Source: an uncultured Lachnospira sp.
GTDB lineage: Bacteria > Bacillota > Clostridia > Lachnospirales > Lachnospiraceae
NCBI GenBank assembly: GCA_900772425.1
Contig: CAAHEK010000188.1
Location: 1 to 5,836 of the forward strand
Direction of reading: 5' to 3'
Length of the DNA: 5,836 nt
Below, one piece after another: positions 1 through 5,836 of this stretch. Below the pieces are notes generated by a model, which did not search any database, was not told the DNA's origin, and worked only from the letters and a program-made list of their open reading frames with translations. Made by a program: the position numbers and the translations under genes. Within the stretch, counting starts at the first letter, position 1; each line of letters opens with the position of its first letter.

Positions 1-683
1 GATTCACACTGCTTAGTACACAGCATACAACCAATACAGCCTGTCTGACATGCTGCCATTACATCCTTACCCTTATCTTTAGAAGCACATTTAACTGTAT
101 ACTTACTGTCATATGGAATAAGTTCAATAAGATGTCTTGGACATGTAGCAACACATTTTCCACATGCCTTACAAGCTTCTTTATTTACAACTGCAATACC
201 GTTAACAATATGGATTGCATCGAATGGACATGCCTTAACACATGAGCCATATCCCATACATCCAAATGTACATGTTTTAGAACCACCATTAGGAACAAAT
301 GGCATAACTGTACAATCTTTTACACCTGAGTATTTGTAATTTTCTTTTGTCTTTTCGCATTCACCTGCACATTTTACAAAAGCAGTCATTCTTACTGAAT
401 CGCCTACTTCTTCGCCCATAATAGCTGCAATCTTGGCAGCTACAGGCTCTCCACCTACAGGACATGCATTTGCAGGAGCCTCCCCTGCTGCAATAGCCTT
501 TGCAAGTGCATCACATCCGGCATAACCACATCCACCACAGTTATTACCAGGAAGTTCTGCTCTTACATCTATTTCCTTCTGATCTACTTCAACAGCAAAT
601 TTCTTACCCATAACTCCAAGGAACAATCCAAGAAGAAGACCTGTAAGACCTACAACTGCCGCTGCAATAATAACACCTGTCAT
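1..683 (-). CDS. rnfB: Ion-translocating electron transport complex subunit RnfB, 3' end cut off by window edge
   Basis: RnfB is the multi-cluster Fe-S subunit that accepts electrons from reduced ferredoxin at the cytoplasmic face of the Rnf complex. The visible part is 227 residues with no stop before the left edge. A hydrophobic N-terminal helix (about residues 3-25) anchors it to the membrane. A Fe-S domain of the RnfB/CO-dehydrogenase type follows, with C49, C52, C57 and C74 (NNCGGCGYAGCDALAKAI). Two ferredoxin-type clusters come next: C138, C142, C148, C152 and C171, C174, C177, C181. A further set, C199, C212, C216, C219, C222, C226, opens the extra ferredoxin repeats of the long clostridial RnfB form, so some tens of residues are probably missing. 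Three more cysteines (105, 109, 124) lie in the linker. The ATG start has an AAGGAGGA site at 691-698 and follows rnfA by 19 bases. It is last of the six visible genes. The identification is firm; only the C-terminus and terminator are unseen. Confidence 0.96.
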   Translation of the reverse strand, partial: MTGVIIAAAVVGLTGLLLGLFLGVMGKKFAVEVDQKEIDVRAELPGNNCGGCGYAGCDALAKAIAAGEAPANACPVGGEPVAAKIAAIMGEEVGDSVRMTAFVKCAGECEKTKENYKYSGVKDCTVMPFVPNGGSKTCTFGCMGYGSCVKACPFDAIHIVNGIAVVNKEACKACGKCVATCPRHLIELIPYDSKYTVKCASKDKGKDVMAACQTGCIGCMLCTKQCE

Positions 684-702
684 CTCTTAATCCTCCTTAA
701 AA

Positions 703-1275
703 TTACAGTATTCCTGAGAAACCAAAGAATGCTATTGACATAAGTCCTGCTGTTAAAAGAACTATTGGCATTCCCTGAAAACTTTCCGGAACATCGTTAA
801 ATTCATTACGTTCACGAATACCTGCCATAATAATAATAGCAATTGTAAAACCTACTGCTGTACCAAATCCACTAATAACAGACTCTATAAGATTGTAGCT
901 GTTCTGAACATTAGTTAATGCTATACCAAGAACTGCACAGTTTGTAGTTATAAGTGGAAGATATACACCAAGTGCCTCATAAAGTGATGGCGATGTCTTC
1001 TTTAAAAACATTTCAACAAACTGAACTAATGCTGCAATAACAAGAATAAATACAATCGTGTTAAGATATGTTAAATCTAATGGAACAAGTATAAAGTCAT
1101 ATATAAGACTACATATAGCTGATGATATAGTTATAACACCAATAACAGCTCCACCCATACCGGCGGCTGTGTTTATCTTCTTAGATACACCAAGGAAAGG
1201 ACACAGACCAAGGAACTGGCTTAATACTACGTTATTAACGAGCGCAGCAGATACTGCAATAATTAATAAATTCAT
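703..1275 (-). CDS. rnfA: Ion-translocating electron transport complex subunit RnfA
   Basis: RnfA is an integral membrane subunit of the Rnf complex, homologous to NqrE of the Na+-NQR. With RnfE it forms the membrane core and is believed to hold a shared intramembrane Fe-S centre through which electrons cross during ion pumping. The 190-residue product has the usual family length and about six membrane segments (roughly 4-24, 36-58, 70-90, 100-120, 131-152, 170-188). The two family cysteines are present: C25 in GLCPFLG and C113 in TTNCAVLG. The C-terminal run AGIRER...DVPESFQGMPI, followed by GLMSIAFFGFSG, is typical of RnfA rather than RnfE. The ATG start has a GGGAGGAGAA site (1281-1290) and lies 16 bases after the rnfE stop, consistent with one transcript. 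Nothing in it is unusual. Na+ versus H+ specificity cannot be read from the sequence. Confidence 0.97.
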   Translation of the reverse strand: MNLLIIAVSAALVNNVVLSQFLGLCPFLGVSKKINTAAGMGGAVIGVITISSAICSLIYDFILVPLDLTYLNTIVFILVIAALVQFVEMFLKKTSPSLYEALGVYLPLITTNCAVLGIALTNVQNSYNLIESVISGFGTAVGFTIAIIIMAGIRERNEFNDVPESFQGMPIVLLTAGLMSIAFFGFSGIL

Positions 1276-1291
1276 TTATGTTCTCCTCCCC

Positions 1292-1963
1292 TTAATCTTC
1301 TTTGTTATTTTCTATTTCTTCTGTATAATCTGGAACTTCAGCTGGCTTCATTCCATGTTTTCTCTTGATTCTGTTCATAGTTGCAATACACATTGCAAGA
1401 ACAAAGAATGCACCTGGAGCAAGAATAAATATACTTGCAGGAGTGTATCCCATCTTAGAGAAATCAACTAATGCTGAGCTGCCTGTTGAAAGGATTGTTC
1501 CACCACCAATAAGCTCTCTTATCGCACCAAGGATTGTTATGGCACATGTAAAACCAAGGCCCATTCCAAGACCATCAAATGCTGATGGAAGAACAGGATT
1601 CTTAGATGCATAAGCCTCAGCACGTCCAAGGATAATACAGTTAACAACTATCAATGGAATATAGATTCCAAGTGAATCATAAAGTGATGGTAAAAATCCC
1701 TGCATAAGGAACTGAACCATAGTAACAAATGAAGCAACAATAACTATGAATGCAGGCATTCTTACTCCGTCAGGAATAACCTTACGAAGAAGGGAAATCA
1801 TCAAATTGGACATAACAAGTACAACTGTTGATGAAAGACCCATACCAATACCATTAATAGCTGAAGTTGTAACAGCCAATGTAGGACACATACCAAGTGT
1901 CAGTACAAATGTTGGATTTTCTTTAATTAAACCATTATAAAGTCTTTCTACACATTTATTCAA
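1292..1963 (-). CDS. rnfE: Ion-translocating electron transport complex subunit RnfE (TTG start)
   Basis: RnfE is the membrane partner and paralogue of RnfA, inserted with opposite topology and homologous to NqrD. The product is 223 residues with about six membrane segments (roughly 17-36, 38-58, 68-88, 97-116, 128-148, 177-196) and a charged cytoplasmic tail (KRKHGMKPAEV...). The paired cluster cysteines are C26 (GMCPTLAVTTSA) and C109 (VVNCIILGRAEA). I place the start at TTG 1963-1961, which gives the usual family opening MNKCVERLYNGLIKENP. A longer reading from GTG 1972-1970 would put the start codon on the last base of the AGGAGG site (1977-1972), so it cannot use that site. From the TTG the spacing is 8 bases. 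The gene then overlaps the end of rnfG by 8 bases, and its binding site lies inside rnfG, which suggests translational coupling. The identity is firm and the start is well supported. Confidence 0.96.
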   Translation of the reverse strand: MNKCVERLYNGLIKENPTFVLTLGMCPTLAVTTSAINGIGMGLSSTVVLVMSNLMISLLRKVIPDGVRMPAFIVIVASFVTMVQFLMQGFLPSLYDSLGIYIPLIVVNCIILGRAEAYASKNPVLPSAFDGLGMGLGFTCAITILGAIRELIGGGTILSTGSSALVDFSKMGYTPASIFILAPGAFFVLAMCIATMNRIKRKHGMKPAEVPDYTEEIENNKED

Positions 1964-2591
1964 TTGTAACACCTCCTGCTGACATAATGTCCTGGTAAAC
2001 TGTTAAAGCATAGTTAATTCCCTTAGTTATAGCCTTAGATGTTACTGTTGAACCACCTATTGCATCAACCTTGTCATCAGATGATGAACCTGAGCCATCT
2101 GTAACAACTTTAAATTCATTTACCACTTTATTATTGAACTGGGCAAGGAATGAAGGGTCTGTTTTGGCTCTCATACCAAGACCTGCTGTCTCACTTATTG
2201 AAAGAATTGATGTTCCAAGATACTCACCTGATGTTGATATACCAACAGAGAACTTAATATCTCCGCCATATCCGTCGCCGGCTACTACTGTAATAACAAC
2301 ACCTATAGGATTCTTATTCTTATCAACACCTACTGCAACTTCAGTAACTTCATCAGCAGAGAAATCTCCCTCTCCTGCTATTGGAGTTTCTATCTTTGCA
2401 TATTTGCTGCTTGCAGAAAGACTTACAAAATCATCTGCATCCGCAAGTACAGCCTGATAAGCTTCTTTCTTAGCTTTTTCATTCTGGTTGGCAATTGGTG
2501 TCTTAGTTACATCATAAACAAGACCAAGGAGAATTCCTGCTACAAGTGTAATAGCAAATAATATGCATGCATCTTTAATAATCTTATTCAT
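1956..2591 (-). CDS. rnfG: Ion-translocating electron transport complex subunit RnfG (covalent FMN protein)
   Basis: RnfG is a single-pass membrane protein with an extracytoplasmic FMN-binding domain, homologous to NqrC. It carries a flavin attached through phosphate to a threonine by the flavin transferase ApbE, and relays electrons in the Rnf chain. The product is 211 residues, usual for the family. An N-terminal membrane helix spans about residues 8-27. The FMN-binding domain follows, with conserved GYGG (107-110) and SETAGLGM (133-140) blocks. The attachment motif near the end reads DAIGGSTVTS (176-185), placing the flavinylated residue at T182. It departs from the canonical S/T-G-A-T by having G179 and S181. 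A Gly/Ser/Asp-rich stretch (165-173) precedes it. The ATG start shares its A with the rnfD stop (TAATG). An AAGGAGG site (2608-2602) sits 10 bases upstream within rnfD. No apbE gene is visible in this window. Confidence 0.96.
   Translation of the reverse strand: MNKIIKDACILFAITLVAGILLGLVYDVTKTPIANQNEKAKKEAYQAVLADADDFVSLSASSKYAKIETPIAGEGDFSADEVTEVAVGVDKNKNPIGVVITVVAGDGYGGDIKFSVGISTSGEYLGTSILSISETAGLGMRAKTDPSFLAQFNNKVVNEFKVVTDGSGSSSDDKVDAIGGSTVTSKAITKGINYALTVYQDIMSAGGVTIE
1972..1977 (-). promoter_or_regulatory. Ribosome binding site deciding the rnfE start
   Basis: AGGAGG on the minus strand, inside the last codons of rnfG. It lies 8 bases before TTG 1963-1961. The in-frame GTG at 1972-1970 overlaps its last G, so the TTG is the plausible initiation codon. 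Confidence 0.8.
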
Positions 2592-3562
2592 TATTTAGCA
2601 GCCTCCTTTTCCTTTTTCTCTGGTTTTTTCTTTCCAAATGACTTTGGAACTGTAACCTTTTCAATTAATGGAACTAAAAGGTTAGAGAAGATAATTGCAT
2701 ATGAAACACCTTCTGCTGAGCCACCATACATTCTAAATATGAATGTAAGAAGACCAAGGATAACACCAAATACAATCTTTCCATTAGGTGTTATTGGAGA
2801 TGTTACATAATCTGTTGCCATAAAGAAAGCACCAAGGATTAAACCACCACCGCAGATTTCCTTAAGCATATACTCAGACTCAAACTGATGACCTGGTGCA
2901 AAAAGGAATATAAGTACAGCAAATGTAATTATGTATGATGCAGGTATTCTTAAAGAAATAACCTTTCTTACAAGAAGATATACAGCACCGATAAGAAGAC
3001 AGATAACAGATGTTTCACCTATTACACCACTTGTCTTGCCTATAAACATATTAAGAAGGGTTGGCATTGTTCCAACGGCTTCTGAAGATGGCTTTAATAA
3101 TGCAAGAGGTGTTGCACCTGAATATGCATCACATACAAAATTAGTCATTGGACCTGTATATGCAATAAGAAGGAAACATCTCGCTGCAAGTGCAGGGTTC
3201 ATGAAATTCTGTCCCAAACCACCAAATAACTGTTTAACAATAATGATTGCAAAAACACATCCAACAATCTCATAACCTACGTTAAGTGTTGATGGAATGT
3301 TTAATGCTATAAGAAGTCCAGTAACAGCAGCACTTAAATCTGAAACTGTTATTTTCTTATGCATAAAATACTGATATAAAGCCTCTGTAGCTACACATGC
3401 AGCAATACCGACAACAATTCGGATAAGTGCATCAAGGCCGAAATTATAAATACCAAATATACTTGCAGGAACAAGTGCAATAAGCACATCTCTCATTATA
3501 GTCTGAGTTGTTGTCTTGCTTCGTACATGTGGATTTGATGATACGTTAAATAAATCGCTCAC
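2591..3562 (-). CDS. rnfD: Ion-translocating electron transport complex subunit RnfD (covalent FMN protein)
   Basis: RnfD is a polytopic membrane subunit homologous to NqrB that carries a covalently bound FMN and is thought to take part directly in ion translocation. The product is 323 residues with about nine or ten membrane segments between residues 25 and 300. The N-terminus NVSSNPHVRSK is a family signature. Other conserved blocks are GGLGQNFMNPALAARCFL (114-131), the flavinylation motif DAYSGATPLA with T151 as attachment residue, and MATDYVTSPITPNGK (248-262). The tail (302-323) is short and rich in Lys and Glu, and probably cytoplasmic. The start is GTG with an AAAGGTGG site 9 bases upstream, and no in-frame ATG lies nearby. 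It follows rnfC by 17 bases and overlaps rnfG by one base. The flavin motif here is canonical, unlike that of RnfG. No damage or unusual composition was seen. Confidence 0.97.
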   Translation of the reverse strand: MSDLFNVSSNPHVRSKTTTQTIMRDVLIALVPASIFGIYNFGLDALIRIVVGIAACVATEALYQYFMHKKITVSDLSAAVTGLLIALNIPSTLNVGYEIVGCVFAIIIVKQLFGGLGQNFMNPALAARCFLLIAYTGPMTNFVCDAYSGATPLALLKPSSEAVGTMPTLLNMFIGKTSGVIGETSVICLLIGAVYLLVRKVISLRIPASYIITFAVLIFLFAPGHQFESEYMLKEICGGGLILGAFFMATDYVTSPITPNGKIVFGVILGLLTFIFRMYGGSAEGVSYAIIFSNLLVPLIEKVTVPKSFGKKKPEKKEKEAAK

Positions 3563-3571
3563 TTAAATTGT

Positions 3572-3579
3572 CCACCTTT
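3572..3579 (-). promoter_or_regulatory. Ribosome binding site for the GTG start of rnfD
   Basis: AAAGGTGG on the minus strand in the 17-base rnfC-rnfD gap, 9 bases before the GTG at 3562-3560. It is less perfect than the AGGAGG sites of the other rnf genes but supports the non-ATG start, which also gives the expected RnfD N-terminus MSDLFNVSSNPHVRSK. Confidence 0.7.
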
Positions 3580-4899
3580 CTACTTCTTTCTTCTGTTAGC
3601 AAGAACAATGCTACGCATTGCCTTAATCTGTTGTGTAAGAGGTCTCTTAGCCGGACAGACATATGAACAGCTTCCGCACATTACGCACTCTAAACCGTCA
3701 AACTTAACAAATCCGGCTTCATCATTACGAGAAGCAAATCCAGCAAGCTTTGCAGGAAGAAGGTGACTTGGACATCCCTCTCCACATTTACCACAACGAA
3801 TACATGCTGATGATTCAATCTTTGATACAACATCATTCTGGAATACAAGTAATGATGAACTTCCCTTAACAACAGGAACATCTAAACTATACATAGAAAA
3901 TCCCATCATAGGACCACCTGAAATATACTTCTCAGGTTCACCAACAGGACCGCCTGCGGCTTCAAGAAGCTGTCTGTAATTAGTTCCAAGCCATACATAG
4001 AAATTACCAGGTTCCTTAACTCCGTCACCTGTAACTGTACAAATTCTCTTTGTCAATGGCTTACCTTCAATGACAGCCATATAAATAGAGAAAATAGTAT
4101 CAACATTATGTACAATACAGCCTGCATCAGCAGGAAGCATTGTAGAATTGATGCTTCTGCCTGTCGTTGCATAAATAAGACATCTTTCACCACCCTGTGG
4201 ATACTTTGTCTTTAATTCCTTAACCTCAATATCAGGTTCATTTGCAACAGCATCTTTCATAATCTTAATTGCTTCAGGCTTATTATCCTCTATTCCAATA
4301 ATTCCCTTAGCATGATCAAATAACTTTAATGCAACCTTAAGGCCTTCTACTACCTTACCTGACTCTTCTAATAATCTTCTATAATCAGATGTAAGATATG
4401 GCTCACATTCAGCTCCATTAACAATTATGTAATCAATATCCTCAGGATTCTTTGGTGTAAGCTTAACATTAGTTGGGAATCCGGCACCACCCATACCTAC
4501 TACACCAGCTGCTTTAATTCTCTCACGGATTTCATCTCTTGAAAGTTCCTCAAGCTTCTTAGGTGTATATTCTACTTCTTTAAATTCACCATCATTTTCA
4601 ATAATGATTGAATTGCACTTGCCACCTGTTGCAAGTGTTCTAGGCTCAATTGCCTTTACAGTACCAGATACAGAAGAATGAATATTAGCTGATACAAAAC
4701 CACCAGCCTCAGCAATCAACTGTCCGGCAAGTACATAGTCGCCCTTTGCGACAACTGGAACTGCCGGTGCGCCTATGTGCTGTGAAAGCGGGAACACCAT
4801 CTCTCCTACGGCAGGAAACAATTCTTTGATTGGTTTATCCTTAGAAAGTTCCTTGCCATCATAAGGATGTATTCCACCTTTAAATGTACACTTTCCCAT
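3580..4899 (-). CDS. rnfC: Ion-translocating electron transport complex subunit RnfC (NADH-binding, Fe-S)
   Basis: RnfC is the peripheral cytoplasmic subunit that exchanges electrons with NAD+/NADH. It is related to the flavoprotein NuoF/Nqo1 of complex I. The product is 439 residues, usual for Firmicutes RnfC. Order of domains: an N-terminal barrel-sandwich (biotinyl-like) region (about 35-100, with IHSSVSG at 73-79); the nucleotide/FMN Rossmann-like domain with GMGGAGFPT (135-143), NGAECEPYLTSD (161-172) and KYPQGGE (232-238); an SLBB-type region (about 280-330); then two [4Fe-4S] motifs, C366-C369-C372-C376 and C405-C408-C411-C415, each ending CP. The C-terminus is basic (ANRRKK). The ATG start has an AAGGAGA site (4914-4908) nine bases upstream. 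It is the first gene of the operon, and the promoter must lie in the 137-base divergent intergenic region. All expected cofactor residues are present. Confidence 0.97.
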   Translation of the reverse strand: MGKCTFKGGIHPYDGKELSKDKPIKELFPAVGEMVFPLSQHIGAPAVPVVAKGDYVLAGQLIAEAGGFVSANIHSSVSGTVKAIEPRTLATGGKCNSIIIENDGEFKEVEYTPKKLEELSRDEIRERIKAAGVVGMGGAGFPTNVKLTPKNPEDIDYIIVNGAECEPYLTSDYRRLLEESGKVVEGLKVALKLFDHAKGIIGIEDNKPEAIKIMKDAVANEPDIEVKELKTKYPQGGERCLIYATTGRSINSTMLPADAGCIVHNVDTIFSIYMAVIEGKPLTKRICTVTGDGVKEPGNFYVWLGTNYRQLLEAAGGPVGEPEKYISGGPMMGFSMYSLDVPVVKGSSSLLVFQNDVVSKIESSACIRCGKCGEGCPSHLLPAKLAGFASRNDEAGFVKFDGLECVMCGSCSYVCPAKRPLTQQIKAMRSIVLANRRKK

Positions 4900-4920
4900 G
4901 ACATATTTCTCCTTATATAA

Positions 4921-4948
4921 ATTTTATCTAAAGTATATTTTATCTCAA
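4921..4948 (-). promoter_or_regulatory. Putative promoter of the rnf operon
   Basis: On the minus strand, TTGAGA (4948-4943) and TAAAAT (4926-4921) are separated by 16 bases and resemble a housekeeping sigma promoter. The predicted start of transcription (about 4914) would fall right at the ribosome binding site, which is tight. A second -10 candidate, TATACT (4937-4932), would give a more comfortable leader but has only a poor -35 (TTTTAG or TTTTTA). An A-rich tract (minus strand of 4967-4974) upstream could act as an UP element. The region surely holds the promoter; which boxes are used is uncertain. Confidence 0.4.
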
Positions 4949-4966
4949 TAAGCGCTAAAAATCTAC

Positions 4967-4995
4967 TTTTTTTTGTGAATATATTCGTATATAAT
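4967..4995 (+). promoter_or_regulatory. Putative promoter of the nuclease gene
   Basis: A perfect TATAAT lies at 4990-4995, 41 bases before the TTG start at 5037. At the proper 17-base spacing the -35 position is only TTTTTT (4967-4972), part of a run of eight T. A closer TTGTGA (4973-4978) is just 11 bases away and too near to serve. Transcription would begin near 5002. The strong -10 with weak -35 suggests a weak or regulated promoter. Confidence 0.42.
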
Positions 4996-5004
4996 AGACG
5001 AATA
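4977..5004 (+). repeat. Inverted repeat cluster around the nuclease -10 box, possible operator
   Basis: GAATATATTC (4977-4986) is a perfect 10-base palindrome. TATTCGT (4982-4988) pairs exactly with ACGAATA (4998-5004) across a 9-base spacer that contains the TATAAT box. Three GAATA/TATTC half-sites therefore surround the -10. This layout would suit a repressor, but I recognise no known regulator consensus, and AT-rich intergenic DNA gives such palindromes by chance. Confidence 0.3.
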
Positions 5005-5025
5005 ATGATACTTTTTTAACATATC

Positions 5026-5031
5026 AGGAGG
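5026..5031 (+). promoter_or_regulatory. Ribosome binding site deciding the TTG start of the nuclease gene
   Basis: AGGAGG lies 5 bases before TTG 5037-5039. No ATG, GTG or other TTG occurs in frame before the first catalytic residues (D34, E36), so this site fixes the start. Confidence 0.75.
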
Positions 5032-5036
5032 ACATT

Positions 5037-5836
5037 TTGCATAAAACAACCCATACACTTAATAAAAATATATCTGATAATCTTGATAAAACTCTTATTT
5101 TACTGGGATTTAGCCCGGATAGCACTATTATTTTCGACATTGAAACTACAACGCTTTCGCCAAGAAGCGGTATCTGCTATCTTATAGGTGTTATATATCA
5201 TAACAATTCAGGCTGGGAATATATCCAGTGGTTTGCAAAAAATGCCGCTGAAGAAGAATCTATCCTATATGCTTTTAATAACTTCATCGATACTTATAAT
5301 ACCACCCTTAACGTTATAAATTTTAACGGAAATACATTTGATATTCCTTATGTAAGCTCAAGATTTAGAGCACATAATATAACATCAGCATTTGATAATA
5401 TAACAAGTATAGACATTTATAACCATGCACGTAAAATACAGCCATTATTACAGTTAGAAAATCTCCATCAGAAAACAATTGAAGTTTTTTTAAATTACCA
5501 AAGACTTGACCTGTTATCAGGCAGGGAGCTTACTAAAATGTATCGCGAATTCAATATAAGCAAAGACCCTGAAATTAAAAGACTCATTTTGCAGCATAAT
5601 CTTGATGATATTCAGGGATTAAGCATGGCAGCTTCTATTCTTCTTTATGAAAAAGCTCTTGACAATAATTACAATAATATAACTTTTGAATTAAATAACA
5701 GTGAACTAATAGTAAAATGCACTTTAGAATACAGCGTCCCTGCACACATTCACAAAAATGTAAACGGCTATACTCTCATCCTTGACAACGATATGCTTTC
5801 ACTTGCAATTCCTGTATATAATGGTGAGCTTAAATA
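5037..5836 (+). CDS. Ribonuclease H-like (DEDD exonuclease fold, YprB-type) protein, 3' end cut off by window edge
   Basis: This protein belongs to the RNase_H_2/YprB-like group of the DEDD exonuclease superfamily, predicted to cut nucleic acid with two metal ions. Its substrate is not established. The visible part is 266 residues. The acidic residues fall as expected: D34 and E36 (FDIETTTLS), D102 (NFNGNTFDIPY) and D191 in HNLDDIQGL, with H187 three residues before it (H-x3-D). The linking block D126-IYNHAR and the ENLHQKTIEVFLNYQR region also fit the family. After about residue 200 a separate C-terminal part begins, resembling the extension seen in Lachnospiraceae homologues. That resemblance is from memory. 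There is no signal peptide or membrane segment, so it is likely cytoplasmic. The TTG start is fixed by an AGGAGG site 5 bases upstream; the next in-frame ATG (M168) would lose three catalytic acids. It is divergent from rnfC, with no obvious functional link. Confidence 0.85.
   Translation, partial: MHKTTHTLNKNISDNLDKTLILLGFSPDSTIIFDIETTTLSPRSGICYLIGVIYHNNSGWEYIQWFAKNAAEEESILYAFNNFIDTYNTTLNVINFNGNTFDIPYVSSRFRAHNITSAFDNITSIDIYNHARKIQPLLQLENLHQKTIEVFLNYQRLDLLSGRELTKMYREFNISKDPEIKRLILQHNLDDIQGLSMAASILLYEKALDNNYNNITFELNNSELIVKCTLEYSVPAHIHKNVNGYTLILDNDMLSLAIPVYNGELK

Noticed and set aside
1..683. Possible frameshift or pseudogene in rnfB because no stop is seen
   Set aside because: The frame is open and carries conserved cysteine motifs right to the window edge; it is simply cut by the boundary.
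1058..1471. Plus-strand open frame opposite rnfA and rnfE
   Set aside because: Antisense shadow spanning two well-supported membrane protein genes, with no recognisable domain.
1365..1613. Plus-strand open frame opposite rnfE
   Set aside because: Antisense shadow of rnfE with no independent evidence such as family resemblance.
1746..1940. Short plus-strand open frame opposite rnfE
   Set aside because: Short shadow of a conserved gene with no recognisable motif.
703..1963. Na+-NQR (nqrD/nqrE) instead of Rnf
   Set aside because: The RnfA/RnfE and NqrE/NqrD families are homologous, but the neighbouring ferredoxin-rich RnfB and the NADH-binding RnfC, with the C-D-G-E-A-B order, are diagnostic of Rnf.
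2071..2457. Plus-strand open frame of 128 codons opposite rnfG
   Set aside because: Low-complexity Ser/Pro/Thr-rich translation typical of the reverse complement of a real gene; rnfG is certain.
2931..3275. Plus-strand open frame of 114 codons opposite rnfD
   Set aside because: Antisense shadow of rnfD with no family resemblance.
3690..3881. Minus-strand open frame inside rnfC in another frame
   Set aside because: Lies wholly within the Fe-S cluster region of rnfC, whose cysteine motifs prove the other frame.
4957..4974. A-run followed by T-run resembling an intrinsic terminator
   Set aside because: The arms pair only through A:T, with no GC-rich stem. It lies between divergent gene starts, where no terminator is expected.

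Overview
This window holds most of an Rnf operon (ferredoxin:NAD+ oxidoreductase, an ion-pumping membrane complex) on the minus strand. A divergent gene for a DEDD-type RNase H-fold nuclease lies on the plus strand. The DNA is AT-rich with strong AGGAGG-type ribosome binding sites. The proteins resemble those of low-GC anaerobic Firmicutes, most likely a Lachnospiraceae-type gut or rumen clostridium. The family-level guess is inference from protein flavour and the neighbouring gene, not from a marker gene.

Layout, read along the minus strand from 4899 down to 1: rnfC (4899-3580), rnfD (3562-2591), rnfG (2591-1956), rnfE (1963-1292), rnfA (1275-703) and rnfB (683 to beyond the left edge). The order C-D-G-E-A-B is the classical one of acetogenic and clostridial Rnf operons. 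Genes are separated by at most 19 bases or overlap (rnfD/rnfG by 1 base, rnfG/rnfE by 8), so they are almost certainly one transcript. A 137-base intergenic region (4900-5036) holds putative divergent promoters. The plus-strand nuclease gene starts at a TTG at 5037 and runs off the right edge.

How the genes work together: RnfB takes electrons from reduced ferredoxin through a chain of Fe-S clusters. RnfA and RnfE are six-helix membrane subunits that share an intramembrane Fe-S centre. RnfD and RnfG carry covalent FMN. RnfC passes the electrons to NAD+. The free energy pumps Na+ or H+ out of the cell and supports ATP synthesis. All six subunits keep their expected cofactor residues, although the flavin-attachment motif of RnfG is a variant (GGST rather than SGAT).

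I found no undescribed system. The window is a well-known housekeeping energy operon beside a conserved nuclease gene. The points worth a second look are modest: the real rnfE start, the RnfG flavin motif, and an operator-like repeat cluster around the nuclease promoter. No tRNA, rRNA, CRISPR array, mobile element or terminator was seen, and no gene-free stretch reaches 300 bases.
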